Part shown: piece by piece, positions 1-12,107 of the stretch | Layout of the letters: each line of letters begins with the position of its first letter | How positions within the stretch are numbered: the first letter of the stretch is position 1 | Assembly: GCA_050084985.1 (NCBI GenBank) | Contig: JBITNC010000001.1 | Coordinates: 12,648,001 to 12,712,000, forward strand | Direction of reading: 5' to 3' | Length of the DNA: 64,000 nucleotides | DNA from: Nageia nagi | Taxonomy: Eukaryota > Pinophyta | Position numbers and translations under genes: made by a program | Notes under the pieces: generated by a model | What the model saw: only the letters and a program-made list of their open reading frames with translations | What the model was told of the DNA's origin: nothing | Database searches by the model: none

Positions 1-399
1 ATGAGGAATTGAATGCCAAGTTAGTCCCTTTTTCTCTAAAAGGAGAGACCTCATAAAGGTTCAACAAATTGACACATGCTAGCATTACCAATTTTGTCAA
101 AATTAAAGATTGTATTTTATGATCATTATCAACTCCACATTACAATAATGTTTATATTTAGTGGTTTTATTAAGATAAAGTAAAGAGAAGGTTAGTTTAT
201 TAAAAAGTTTATCAAATTTTAGACTAAAAAGGTTATCAAGTTTGTGTAGATGATGACAAGAAGATTATGGCCTTCTCAGAAGAACTTCAACCAAAGTATA
301 CAGTAGAATGTTTTTATTATTGTGAGATACCCCTTAATGCATTCCTATAGGCATTATTGGAAAATAAATAATTTAATATCAGATATGGACATTAGAAAC
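1..399. other. Degraded 5' gag region of element D
   Basis: No open frame or motif can be read with confidence. The position, directly upstream of a readable gag C-terminal half, suggests the N-terminal gag coding region after heavy decay. A frame with many stops runs through it on the plus strand, but I cannot align it by eye to a gag core. Confidence 0.3.
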
Positions 400-992
400 C
401 TAAATCAAGATAAAAAAAAAGGATAAATCATCTTCACAACCTCAACATTAGAATAAAAAGGATCAATCCCAAGAAGCACAAATAGTAGCTAATGTTGAAC
501 AAATGCAATAGCCAATGGTAGCATCAAATGATGTTCAAAATATTTATAAATAAGATAAATCAATCTATATAGAATATCAAAAATTTCCTAGATGGAAATT
601 CATACCCATCCATGATGACATAGATGAGGTTACAAGAGCCTTGATCAAACAAAAGTTATTAGTTCCACCACCTAAGCACACAACTCAGCCATTCTTTATA
701 GCAAGAGTACCAAAGTAGTGTAAATCAAATGAGTTCTATGAATATCACAAATAGAGAGGATACACAACAAAGTATTATGTGACATTTATCAACAAAATTC
801 AAGATCTAATTGATCAAAATAAGGTATCATTTTTGGAATCAAAAGTAAATGATAAGCCAAAATACTTGAGAGATCCTTAGCATGAAAATAACAAGACCAT
901 GGGCATATTCAACAATCCATTCCCAAATTTCTTCAAAGCTAAGTCATCAAACACAAGTGTCAACTTTATGAGTACTCTTCCTCCACCATGAC
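400..992 (+). pseudogene. gag: Tat-type gag C-terminal half (element D)
   Basis: Gag packages element RNA into cytoplasmic virus-like particles. One plus-strand frame reads through about 195 codons with about six stops. It starts lysine-rich near 405, passes FIPIHDDIDEVTRALI (about 598-645) and LLVPPPKHTTQPF (about 657-695), then the knuckle-like block EFYEYHK-RGYTTKYYV (about 730-785) and INKIQDLIDQNK (about 790-825). That order, a 'pp' spacer then a C/H block then a 'LID' helix, is the usual end of Tat gag. Two of the cysteines expected in the zinc knuckle are tyrosines here. The frame decays after NNPFPNFFKAKSS with no protease following, so pol is absent rather than merely mutated. Confidence 0.7.
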
Positions 993-2045
993 ATAAAGGT
1001 ACACATTTTTTTCTTGCTCTTATCATTCATAGTTTTTTGACATGTATACAGTAGTATAGGTGTATTTGTTTTTCTTTTATGGTCAAATTACCACTATATC
1101 CCTACATTTGCACTAGGATGCAATTCACCTATCTATTACCTTCACCACATTGGAGGCATCCATTAAACACTATCAATCACACCCCCATATCCCTTTATAG
1201 CTCCATGCAGATGCTAATATTTGTGTATGTGTTGGCCTTCTTGTCAAATCTTAGGTAGCCAATGGTATTTTGAGTTAATTCATATCCTTTTAGAGGTCAT
1301 TATAAATGCCTTGTCTATTTTTATTTTCCTTTACTAAGAAAAATGTATCCTAGTTTATTTTGACAACTTTTTTCTTAGCTCCATTTGCAAGTATCCTAAC
1401 TTATCATTATTTGCTTATGTCAAAAACTTTCTAGAGGATCAAATTGGTATTGAAGAGGTCACACCTAGATTCATTCCCTATTTGTTACATCACTTCTTAT
1501 TCTAGGTTCCTTATCACTTTTCTTACATAGTCAAAATTTACTTATCCCACATCATTGTTCCTAGTAGCTTGAACATGATTTCACTTTGAACTTTTTATTT
1601 AATTTCATTTTGAACACTTAGGGGTTCAATTTTACCTTCACATTCACCTAACCACAAGTATGATTAAATATCAATTTCCTTTACCTAAACTATGAATTAA
1701 CATACCTTTATGCTCTCATAACCTAATAATTCATAACTAGATTTCCTAGTTCCTTAAAAACACCAATGCTTATGCTAAGTTCAATTTACTTTTTTTATAT
1801 ATATCTACCACCCTTAAATCAATGCATAGGTCATTATATTTGACATTCATCCATTTTATAACCTAAGTAATCATTAACCATGCATACCATAACACTTAGC
1901 TAATTTAAAACAAAGATAAAGTCTTAAATAATCAAAGCATGACCATTTCATAACACATTACATTCATAGACATTGATTAAATTAATCAAAAATAGGTTAG
2001 TATATTATCTTTTCAAAAGGTATAGTCAACCATCCAACCACACCC
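993..2045. other. Non-coding internal DNA of element D
   Basis: About 1 kb of AT-rich sequence between the gag end and the antisense PMD gene. I see no ORF, tandem repeat or terminator-like structure. In a complete Tat element pol would sit here. Confidence 0.4.
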
Positions 2046-2049
2046 ATGT

Positions 2050-3560
2050 TAATTCCTTATGCTAACATCGCTAGTGGCACCATGGTGACTTGTAGAACTC
2101 CTAAAGCTCTTATACTTAGAGGTCATCCTACTTAATCTCGACATCTTCAATCTAGTTTTCTCCTTCAAAGATACAAGCTAAGCTTGTAGGTGCCCTTTCT
2201 CATTCAGTAGGTCCTTTATCTACTTATTTTGATCAATCACATGATCCATAATCCTTAGAAAATTATAGTACTATGAATCATGGTGCATCTTTCATAAAGT
2301 CTCCACACTCTTCTCTAGATCCTCCAATATCACCTTTAACTACTCTATCCCTTTATCCATTATCACAATCTCCTCCTTAAGGCTATCTAATGTGTCCTCA
2401 TCTTGTTTCCTTATCACTTTTTAAAATCTTGTTCCAACTTTATTTGATTTGTAAAACCAAAGGAAATCAATTATGTTAGTCATATTGTTATTGGATGAAT
2501 ACTAAATTATTGCTACACAAAGATGTATACTTACTAAGCTCATTATTTAGCTGTTTATTATATCTTTATGATGGGGATCCCAATAGGCACATCCCATCAT
2601 CCTTTCCATTCATGTTGTGATGGCTCCTTCACTTATGCATCTTCCTCTTCCTCAACATCCCCCTCATCTTCCTCTTCTTCTTCTTCCTTTGCCTCACCCT
2701 CTGTAGCCTTGTCCAACTTCTCTAGTCCATATAGTTTGATTGGATGGGATCTAAATCTATCCCACCATGTTAAGTAGGGTTGATCAAATTATGGTCCATT
2801 AGGCTCCTCATTACCCTCATTGTATGAGTCACTCCCTCATCCATCATATTAGGGAGGTTGACACTCCTCCCACTTGGGAGGTGTCTTATACAAATTAGGG
2901 TCATTTGCCCTATATCTCTCTATCCTCACCATTAACTTGCATTCTAATGGAATGCTATGTATCCTACCAAATTAGCTTATTACCCTCCATGAAAGTCTTC
3001 TATGTATGTAGATAACTAATTTTATGCTACCAATCTATCTCATCCCTTGTCTCATTATGCCAATATGGTATAGCTATATAGGATTTGTAAATAATAACTT
3101 CTGCAAAGCCAAAGTTATGTGTTAGTATTTTTCCTTAACTGATAAACCAAAAACTAAAATCTATATGGTAAATTGCTTATGACCATAAACTCATAAATGA
3201 TCTTCCTATAGGCCTCCATGGTCTTTTGAAACCATGTGATCTTTCCATGCTTGGCCCATCAATACCACATAGGATGATCTAGAGCTATACCATGTACGAG
3301 AAGCTCTCTCGACTAAACCATGATGATATCCTTATAATCCTAGCATTGTAGCACAAATGAATGTGCCACTCTTTTCCTAATCTTTTGCACCATAACACAA
3401 TTATACAAATCATGGTAAATATGGTATATAATGTAAGGTGTCCATGCATATCGATGACCCTATGGCATCTCATAAATCACTCATATCAAACCTACTCAAA
3501 ATACATCTTGACTCTTATCTAGATAAAATATTTTTCCTATGCATGCTACCATGACCAATC
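2050..3560 (-). pseudogene. Antisense PMD gene of element D, C-terminal part
   Basis: Minus-strand reading, 5' to 3' from 3560. The first block (about 3520-3290) contains YAWTPYIIYHIYHDLYN and, about 20 residues later, AHSFVLQC; it is the counterpart of HYAWDPIILPQLYRNLHN in element C and typical of the second half of the plant mobile domain (PMD, PF10536). The next block (about 2990-2860) contains HSIPLECKLMVRIERYRAN and KTPPKWEE. A Glu/Asp-rich stretch follows (about 2740-2610), then a heptad-like coiled coil, SLKEEIVIMDKGIE and LKVILEDLEKSVETL (about 2390-2310). Several stops and frameshifts break it. The N-terminal part lies at 16770-17240, displaced by insertion of copia A. PMD proteins are plant-specific and found both in host genes (MAIN family) and in transposons; here the antisense position inside a Tat-like element argues for a transposon-borne copy. 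Confidence 0.6.
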
Positions 3561-4060
3561 TAAAGGAATTAACACTAACAAGATAATTCCTAAACAACCA
3601 AAATCACATGAAAGATCTCAATTCACATCTAACTATCACACAAAGTAATCTCACAAAGATAACACAAGATGTAAGTGGTTCCTCCAACTAGGAGTAAATC
3701 CACTAACTAAATCTTTACTTCAATCACAAATACAACTCTCTTACAATCCTCCTAATCTCAACTCCTACACTTCTATCCTATAGCATAACTTTTTCCACAA
3801 TTGGTGTGTGATCAAAAAGAGGGAGCCTTCTATTTATAGGCCAAAATCCTTCTTTAGATCACCCTTTTATCTAATATAAAAAAGCATGACATGCAAATCT
3901 TTTTACCCAAGGGGCATGCCTATGACATGGAGTGTAGGACAAATTACATTATCATATTCACTTAAATACTTAAGGTATAAAATTATGGCATTAATTATTA
4001 GTGAACTTACATAGAATATTCAATACAAACCTTTACAATAATGCATTATACATTCCAACA
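3561..4060 (-). repeat. 3' LTR of copia A
   Basis: 500 bp, paired with 16270-16769. On the element strand it starts TGTTGGAATGT. The outer end has mutated from the TG seen in the partner to TA on the plus strand. A TATA-like CTATAAATA (complement of 3831-3839) lies in the same place in both copies. Confidence 0.93.
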
Positions 4061-4069
4061 CTCCCCTTT
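4061..4069 (-). promoter_or_regulatory. Polypurine tract of copia A
   Basis: AAAGGGGAG on the minus strand, directly next to the 3' LTR. This is where plus-strand DNA synthesis is expected to be primed. Confidence 0.75.
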
Positions 4070-4531
4070 AATGCAATATTGGGATAGAGTGAGTAATAAA
4101 GAAGAAGAAGAGAAAGTAAGAAATTTCTCCTCCAAATAGATACAATGGAGATGAAAACTTTTTACATATTTTTGAAGTAAGAAAGATCTAGTTTGAGACT
4201 CATTACTTTGCCAAATACAATCATTAACCATAATCAATTTCAATGTACATGAAGTAGTCATCCAACTAAGTCATAAAGAGTCTCCAAGAGCCTACATACC
4301 TAAGGTAAGTAACTTGCAATCTCAAAAGAACCTGCAAGTCATAAGTAGCTAAAATAACAAGATCAATTAGATGCAATATATTCATCTCATCAAGGATAGA
4401 TGAATCACACAAATGCCATCATGAACTGATCAATGGTGCACTATAAGTCATCATGAAGATGCCATGCCAAAAACTTATAGTCACCTTTTGTATATAAAAT
4501 ATGTGTTGATTATCATTACAAAATAAAGTAT

Positions 4532-4855
4532 GCACATATGAGTTCTTCACATATAAATAACTAAATAGTTCCAAAAGACACATAAGAGTTTCTTAAACAT
4601 GGATAACTAAATAGTGCTAGATTAACCAAAATAGAGCATGCACATATGACTTCATCACATATGAATAACTAAACATTGCCAAAATACATATAAGAGTTCC
4701 TCACACATGGATAACTGAATAGTGCTAGATTGACCAAAATAAAGCATACACATATGAGTTCCTCACATATGGATAATTGAACAATGCCAAAATACACATA
4801 AGATTTCCTCACATATGGATATCTAAATAGTGCTAGATTGGCCAATATGTCCAAT
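4532..4855. repeat. Three tandem 108-bp repeats in the 3' untranslated part of copia A
   Basis: Units start at 4532, 4640 and 4748, giving an exact 108-bp period three times. Each unit is itself made of two related halves that share TTCCTCACATATGGATAACT-like text. It lies between the RNase H end and the LTR. A 98-codon minus-strand frame through it is just the repeat translated and is not a gene. Confidence 0.9.
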
Positions 4856-4978
4856 AAGTTCCTCATGCAGAGTGAACTTACCATGAAGGTGTATAACAAA
4901 ATCAACACTATATAGCATAAAATCCTCCTAAGGGTAAAGTTGTCATCATAAATATAAATAAACATAAGAATTCAAACT

Positions 4979-4992
4979 TCACTCCCCCTTGA
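4979..4992 (-). promoter_or_regulatory. Second, internal polypurine-tract-like site of copia A
   Basis: Minus-strand TCAAGGGGGAGTG follows closely on the RNase H remnant. In copia elements this motif usually touches the 3' LTR, yet here the LTR is about 0.9 kb further on, behind a second purine tract at 4061-4069. Confidence 0.55.
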
Positions 4993-5009
4993 GGGAAACT
5001 TCACAAACT

Positions 5010-6440
5010 TGATAGTATCCTTAACCTTATATACCTAATATTTTGGGAGGGGCTTTATGAATAAATCAACAGAGTTTAAGGTGGATGGATAATACCTCAG
5101 GTGTATGATGCTATCAAGAACCTTCTCCTTAATAAAATGGACATGGATTTACACATGTTCTTTTCTCTATTGGAACATAGGATTCTTAGCCAAAAAAATA
5201 GCTAATTGATTATCTGAAGAGATCAAAGATGAGTCACCTTGCTCATACCCAATTTCTTTTAGAATATGTCTTAGCCAAATGGCTTCTTGGGTCACAATAG
5301 ACATGGCATGGTATTTAGCTTCTATGGTGGAAAGAGAAATAGTAGGCTACTTCTTGGAATCCTAAGAGATAGCACCTAAACCAATGCTAAACACATACAT
5401 AGAGATTGATTTCCTATCATCTCTATCTCCCCTATAGTCAAAATCTAAGAATCCAAAGAGAACAAATAAGGACAACTTAGAATACTTGAGAGCAAGATCT
5501 TGAGTCCCTGCAACATACCTTAAGATTTGTTTAACAGCATTGAGGTGCTCAACATATGGTTTTTGCATGAATTATACCATCAAATTCATTGCAAAGGTAA
5601 TATTTAGTCTAGATATAGTCAAATACAAAAGACTACCAATTAATTGGCTATAAGATGTAGCATCAACTAACTAAGACTTGGAGCTTAGATAAATAGTGAT
5701 TCTAAGAGAGACTAGGATAGTAGCATATCTACACTCCTCCATTCCAAACTTTTGTAAGATATTTGATATATACTTAGATTGATTGAGGTAAGTACAATCC
5801 TTGTATTGATACACTTGCATTCCAAGATAGTAGTGCAAGAGATTAAGATCAATCATTTCAAATGTTGCCTTAAGTTTGGATATGCACTCTTAAATGATTT
5901 TATCATTATTTTTAGTAATCAAGAGATAATCCACATAAAAGAGAATTAATACCACATATTTTCCTTAATTGAGCACATATAAATTAGAGTGAGAAAAACA
6001 CTTAGAGAATCCAATGCTTGCAAAGTACCCTAAAATCATTTTGTACCAAGCTCTAGGTGCTTGCTTAAGTCCATACAATGAATTTTCTAGCTTGCACACA
6101 AAGGACTCTTTTCCTTCCATAATAAACCCTTCTAGTTGATTCATGAAGATTTCCACATCTAAGTCACCATTGAGAAATGCACACTTAACATCAAGTTGAA
6201 AAAATTTCCATCTTTGAACTATAGAAAGAGCAAGGATAACTCTTATGGTAGGCATCTTTGCTATGGGAGAAAAGGTTTTTTCATAATCTACATCATATTT
6301 TTGAGCAAAACCTTAAGCTACTAACCTTGCCTTATATTTTTTAATATCTCCAATTGAATTGAACTTGACCTTGTAGATCCACTTATTGCTAATCACATTC
6401 TTTTCATTAGGATAAGGAATCAAGTCCTAAGTTTTATTTT
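5010..6440 (-). pseudogene. pol: Copia A reverse transcriptase and RNase H
   Basis: Minus strand. The RT start reads NKWIYKVKF and TFSPIAKMPTIR (about 6400-6240), then FQLDVKCAFLNGDLD and LYGLKQAPRAWYKM (about 6205-6030), all hallmark copia RT blocks. The catalytic YVDD box reads YVDY (about 5925-5940), so one metal-binding aspartate is lost. HYYLGMQVYQYK and the 'KFGMEECR' block follow (about 5840-5740). RNase H shows HLNAVKQILRYVAGT (about 5545-5500), STIEAKYHAMS (about 5330-5295) and a final VDLFIKPLPKY (about 5070-5040). Several stops and frameshifts make it inactive. Confidence 0.85.
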
Positions 6441-6679
6441 TCATAAGCACCTCATACTCCACTTTTATGGCTTCCATCCAACACTCATGCTTAGAAGCTT
6501 CCTTGAAGGTTGAGGGCTCATGCTTATTTTCAATCTTGGAAATTAAGGATTTGTTCAAGGTCATGTGCCTTGTTACCCTTTATGTTGGAGAATTTTGTTC
6601 CTGAGATGACTTTTCTATATCAATATCCAATCATCTAGGAGCAACTAAAGAGTCTTTTAGATCATCAACATCCTCATTA

Positions 6680-7975
6680 GAAGAAAATTTTTAAGAAGTT
6701 CATTGAACTTTACATCCCTTGAAATGAACACTACTTTATGGGTTAGAGAGTAGAGCTTGTAGCCTCTATACTGACTATCATAACCCACAAAGATGCATTT
6801 TTTAACTCTTTTGTCCAACTTCTTTTTCTCAAAAATAGTGTAGGAGAATGCTTCAAAACCAAATACCCTAAGGTGAGAAATAGGTTTTATTTCTAACCAT
6901 GCCTCAAAAGGATTTTTACTCTAAATAACTTTTGTGGAACATCTATTCAAGGTGTAAATAGTAGTGCTCACAACTTCACAAAATAAGAATTTAGAAAGAT
7001 TACCCAACATGCATTGAGCCATCTACATAATTATTCTATTTTTCCTTTTAGAAACATTATTTTGTTGAGGAATGTATGGAATTATAAACTACCTCTTGAT
7101 TCTATACTTAGCACAATAGTCATTGAACTCATTACTATTATATTCTCCCCCATTATCTGATCTCAACATCTTGATTTTTAGGTTAGTTTGATTTTCAACA
7201 AAGGCTTTAAAAACCTTAAAACTCTTAAATGTTTGATCCTTGTGCTCAATTAGATAGCCAAAGGTCATATTACTAAAGTTATCAATGCAAGTTAAGATAT
7301 AATATGCTCCTCCAAGCAACTTAGTTTGAAATGGAACCATCAAATTTGAATTCATAAGTTGAAAAGGTTGAGATGCTCTTGTTGATTTATCTTTTTCAAA
7401 CTTTTATCTATGCATCTTACCAAGAATGCATTTCTCACATAGACCAACCAAAGGATAAATTAAAAGCAAACCTTCTACAAGTTATTGGTCTTTCATAACT
7501 TGAATACTCTTGTGATTAAAGTGCCCTAAATGATAGTGCCAAATATTGCCTTTAGAATACACACTAGAAGCAAGACACATCTTTGATGGAACTTGATCCA
7601 TAATGTAGAGGTTATCTTTCATAGATCCTTTAACCAAAGTGGCAAGTCCTTTCTTAATGCACCAAGATTGAGAGTCAAACTCAAAAGAATTCCCTTTTTT
7701 AGAAACTTGGATCATGGAGAGAAGGTCCATCCTTAACTTAGGAACATAAAGAACATTTTCAAGAACCTTTCCATAAATCAACATACTCTCAATTCCTTGA
7801 ACTTCAAGGGTAGAGTTATCACCTATCACAACTACATCTTTTTTATACTTGTGAAAGTTCTCAAACTTTTTTTTTTTCAAAATATAGGTAATTAGTACAA
7901 CTAGAGTCAACAAACCATTCAGATGCGAAAGAGCAAGACATGGAGTAGAGCATCGTAACAAAACTAGCATGAATA
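6680..7975 (-). pseudogene. pol: Copia A protease remnant and integrase
   Basis: Minus strand. The protease region reads FVDSSCTNY near 7910-7880, where the usual DSG catalytic triplet is degraded. The pre-integrase zinc region has WHYHLGHFNHKSIQ (about 7545-7500). The integrase core has YYILTCIDNFSN (about 7310-7270) and RSDNGGEYNSNEF (about 7165-7120). The end of integrase reads LRVFGFEAFSYTIFE and CIFVGYDSQYRGYKLY (about 6890-6750). The third catalytic residue (Glu) falls in a broken stretch (about 7030-7080). Confidence 0.83.
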
Positions 7976-8194
7976 TTCTTCTTTTGTTTGTAGTTCTTTA
8001 CATTTCTATTGCCTTTATTCTTTTTCTCTCTTTTCTTTTTGTAGCAATCAACTTCTTTAGGACCTTGGATGCTATATTAGTTCTAATTGCCATCAAACTT
8101 TTTCTTATGATATGGATTGTTTATTTTGCCTTTTCCATCTCTTTGCTTGAAGTGGTTGTTGTTATTGTTGTTCCTACTGGTGTGGTTGTTGTTT

Positions 8195-8935
8195 TTATTA
8201 TTCCTACTACTGTTGTAGCCATTGCCTCTTTTTCAAACCTTTTGGAGGAAGAAAGATAAGATTCTTTTTATAGTTGAACTTTTTTTTGAAAGAAGTTTTG
8301 GTTGCTCCAAGAGCAATATTATTATCCTTAGGAGAAGAAATCAACACCTTATTGTTAAGTGTTTCTTCATGATTCAATAGGTGCCTAAAAAGGTTCTCTA
8401 GGGAGAAGACTACTTCTTCATCATCAAGCCTTATTTTCATAACCATCATAAAGTTTTAAAAATTTGAAGAAAGGATTTGAATAATGATGAATAGTATGAA
8501 CTCATCATTGATCCAATTGCACTCAAAAGCAACAAGTTGGATCCTTAAGTCAATGATGTTGTTCAAGTAGATAGCCACATTCTCATCTACCCCTTGATGA
8601 GATTGAAGCAACTTTTGATGAATTGTAAATATTCTTGAAAAGTTTGAACCAAGGTAGATCTACTTAAGCTTATGCCATGCTTCCTTTACCGAGGTTGAAG
8701 AAAAAATCATCAAGAGCACATCATCTAAAACTGCAAGATAATCATGGAGGTTGCCAACTCATTCTTTGTGTTGTAAGCCTCTAGTGCCTTCTCATATGTA
8801 GAAGGTACAAGGTTTTCATTCACTATTTAGTAAAACTTCTTTACTTGTAATTCAGCTCTCATATGAGGTTCCCAATTTCTATAATTGGAACCATCAAGAA
8901 TGTGTTTGGATAAAAAATATTATTCCATTTGCTAC
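8195..8935 (-). pseudogene. gag: Copia A gag
   Basis: Minus strand. The N-terminus near 8900 reads ILDGSNYRNWEPHMRAEL, the usual copia gag start. The longest open piece (8207-8449) includes VFSLENLFRHLLNHEETL and a lysine-rich end. No CCHC knuckle can be read. The frame is broken several times. Confidence 0.72.
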
Positions 8936-11585
8936 ACAAGAATATGAAATAATAAACATGTGGTTTCAATAAATAACATTAAATATTAAGTTTTAACCAA
9001 GTAAATAATACATGTTATATTTAAAATTAAATATATGCTTGATTTGATTCACAAGTACAAATGTTTTACACCTCAAATAATAACCCATGTACCCAAATAC
9101 ATTTCTCATCTCAAGAACTATAGATGTCATGTAGAGTGACATTTTTGAGGCTTATTTTCTTGTATAAAATTAGGCCTTCAATTGGATGCCCACACAAGAG
9201 GAGCCTACATCCTACCAATATTCAACTAGTTCCCCTTGGGTAGCAATATACTCTCATAAAGAGAAGTACTAGCTATTTTCTAAGGTTTCAATGTTTATTG
9301 GATTTGCAAAATTATTAATATTGATTAATTTTCAAGTTATCCTCCTAGGTTATCAACATAATCCTTGAATAGATGTGTGGATATGTGGTTCACTACACAC
9401 ATACCTATCCACCTATTAGAGTTAAATCTAGACCAACAAAGGACTTAGGGGAAATTAAGAAGTATGAACTTTTCACTACTTGGATCATCAAACTTAAAAG
9501 CTTTAGTTTGCTTGTCCTCACCTCATGGCTCTCCAAACAATTCATATTGTATAATGTACATTTGGATGTGTTCATTTTATGGGGTTGGTCATATCAATAT
9601 TTGTAATTTTTACATAAGTAAATAAAGCAAGATGCAAAATATGAAGTAAAAGAGCATAAAATTAAATATCATCCATTCATAACTTGGAACCTAAGAGTCC
9701 AATGGGTTTTGTTTACTAACCCCTAAATGACATCTTTACATAGGTCCATAAATTTGCAGAAGTTAATATTGCAAAAAAAAAAAAAAACTTAAGCATAAGC
9801 ATGCATCATTTTTATAATTTGCACAAGTCCGTTCTTGCATAAATAAGTAGGTATATTATATCATAACTTAAGATTTTAAGCATGTAATTTGCATAAGTCC
9901 ATTCTTGAATAAGTAAGTAGGTTGATTGCATCATAACTTAAGATTTTAAGCATGTTTATTTTTACTTAAAAGTATTCATCTAAAAATGCACTATTTAACT
10001 TAACAATTTCAAGTAAAGAAATATATATTTTAAAATAAATTGAAATAAGTACTATGCATTTAACTTTTAAGTAATAAGCATTTACTTAAAATTTTAAGCC
10101 TAACATATTTTAAACTTTAAGTAAAAAATTCATACAAATTGCCCCTTTTTACTTAAAGTTGTACACCTAAAGATAGCATACTAGTTTACCTAAAAAATAT
10201 TTGTATGCTAATACTTATCATAGCCATACTTAAAATTATTTACAAGTAAAAATATACATATATATATACTCCTAAAATTTTTTATATTTGCCACAATTTT
10301 ATTAAAAGTTTGAGAGCATTTAAGAATAATAATAGCATTAAAGGAATTTTGGACATCTATACACTCTAAAGCAAGTTTAAATGTACTTGTGGTGAGCAAG
10401 ACCATTTAAGGCTTTTTAAAAGAGTATATGTTTTGAAAAATATAATGATTAGGGTTATTAAATAAAACATTTATTACAAGCAACAATAAAAAATTGAATG
10501 CAACTAAAAGGAATTGTAGGAAGTCATTAAATAAGAGCCCCTTAGAAGGTTGAAAAAACATGCAAGCAACCCAAAAACATTAAATGAGACTAATTAAAAA
10601 GAAGGGTCATAGATTTTTTTTTAAAAAAAGGACTTTGAAAAAAATAAATTTGGAGTGTTTAGGAGCAAAGGGAGGTAGCAGCTAATCACCCACTATAAGA
10701 GGAGAAGGGCAAAGCGAAGAGAGGTAAAGGAGGCCATGGATAGTGGTGGGAAACGGTAAAGTGATGCAAGTTGCAAGGGGAAAGAGGCCATAGAGGGTGG
10801 TGGAGGAGAAGAGGAGGAAGTTGGCCATGAATAAGGGATTGGCATAGAGGGGCCATGAAAGTAGGATGGCTATGGAGGGGCCACAAAGGAATTCTAGTTA
10901 TTAGTTTTCCATTGGCAAGGGCAATCTGGTAGGTAGTAACATATATTTCATCTACTAATTTGAATGGGAAAATGATATTAATAGGAGGGAAGATATTCTT
11001 AGTGATGCTAACAAGCATTAGATCAGATATGTATCAACTCTAGTTGGGATTCAATCTGGTTTCCCTTTTTTGATGTATCCATATTAAGTGTTTTGAACCC
11101 TTTCTAAAGTCTTGCTTTCTCAATGCCTCTACACAGTAATTGTTAGATGAGAAAAGGGTAGAGTGTGTGGTTATACTACTTTAATGAACCATGATTGATC
11201 CATTTGCACCATGGAGCTTCCTCCTTCAGTGTCATAAAGATGGACCAATGAGCTATTGTGCATTCTATGAGGTTAATCATGTTCTCAATAGTCATAAGAA
11301 CCCCTTTTACACTAGCATGCCCTCTACCTCACTCTCTAATCAATGATAGAAGGTAAGTTTGTAAAAAAAAAAAACACTACCCAATATAGCTACCCAAACT
11401 AACAAAGAAAACAAATTGCCCAAAGAAATGTATAAAATACTTTGAGAAAGAAATGTAAACCCATTATAGCAAGAGAAGGATTTAATTAAAAAAATATTCT
11501 ATAATAATAGATTTTTATTTATTTTTCAAAAGATAGAGTATTATTGATAAAACAAAATCAATTTAACAAAAAAATTCAATTTTTG
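8936..11585. other. Long 5' leader of copia A (left of nested H)
   Basis: Between gag and the primer site (the rest of the leader is 16005-16254). It is very AT-rich and holds an A14 tract near 9774-9787 and a 70-bp tandem duplication. A purine-rich block at about 10640-10870 contains repeated 'gaggaag/ggccat' text. I see no gene. The 110-codon minus-strand frame at 10686-11018 is low-complexity and has no recognisable domain. A further decayed insertion could be hidden here. Confidence 0.5.
9816..9955. repeat. Tandem duplication, 70-bp period
   Basis: Two adjacent units, starting AATTTGCACAAGTCC (9816) and AATTTGCATAAGTCC (9886). Both end with the same CATAACTTAAGATTTTAAGC text. Confidence 0.85.
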
Positions 11586-11590
11586 TGTAC
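11586..11590. repeat. Target-site duplication of element H (left copy)
   Basis: TGTAC stands directly before the inverted LTR and again at 16000-16004 directly after the 3' LTR. It therefore frames the inverted LTR and the element together as one insertion. Confidence 0.85.
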
Positions 11591-12063
11591 TGTTGATTAG
11601 GATTGTGTAATATATGCACCATGAGCAATCTTAACCAAAGTAAATCACGAACAAACTATAATGACAGTCTGATCTCTGGAGAAGGCCGGTTCCTTATCTA
11701 TTGGGCATAGAAAAAGTAACAGGAAAGAAAATAAAAAGAGTAGAGTGCAAGGAATTCAAGTAAAAGGGTTAGGGTAACAGGAAAGAAATAAAAGAGTAGG
11801 TGCAAGGAATTTAAGCAAAAGGCTTAGGGTAACAAGAGAGAAAATAAAAAGGAGTAGAGTGCGAGGAATTTAAGAAAAAGGCTTAGGGTAACAAGAGAGA
11901 AAGCAAAGGTGGATCACTAGTTCAGTGCGGGCTTTCACAGTGTGTGAAACCTTGGCTTGAATCTAGTGTAGCAGCTACGGTACAAGCTCTCACTATCTAA
12001 TAGTTTCCCAGCTTTACTCTACCATGTAGTAGACACAGTTATACTAGCAACCCACAATTATCA
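11591..12063 (-). repeat. Inverted LTR copy of element H
   Basis: About 473 bp, the reverse complement of the LTRs at 12108-12581 and 15526-15999. It forms one arm of a large inverted repeat with 12108-12581, with a loop of 44 bp. It has its own scattered differences, mostly transitions. Confidence 0.93.
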
Positions 12064-12107
12064 TTCAGGAAACAAGCCAAGCTACCATGATGTAACCAAA
12101 TTAAGAA
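12064..12107 (-). repeat. Spacer copied from upstream of the 3' LTR of H
   Basis: Matches the complement of about 15481-15525 with only two or three mismatches. At its right end the text TGATAATTA is shared, as an inverted match, by the LTR start and by the sequence upstream of the 3' copy. That is a plausible fold-back point. Confidence 0.88.

Noticed and set aside
2568-2777. 69-codon serine-rich plus-strand ORF
   Set aside because: It is the complement of the acidic Glu-rich stretch of the antisense PMD gene of element D; the serine run comes from repeated TCT/TCC.
4532-4855. CRISPR-like regular repeats
   Set aside because: Long 108-bp units without unique spacers inside a plant retrotransposon; not a CRISPR array.
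4669-4965. 98-codon minus-strand ORF with internal repeats
   Set aside because: It simply translates the 108-bp tandem repeat in the copia A 3' region; no domain.
10686-11018. 110-codon minus-strand ORF in the copia A leader
   Set aside because: Low-complexity Pro/His/Leu text from purine-rich DNA on the other strand; no recognisable domain or context.
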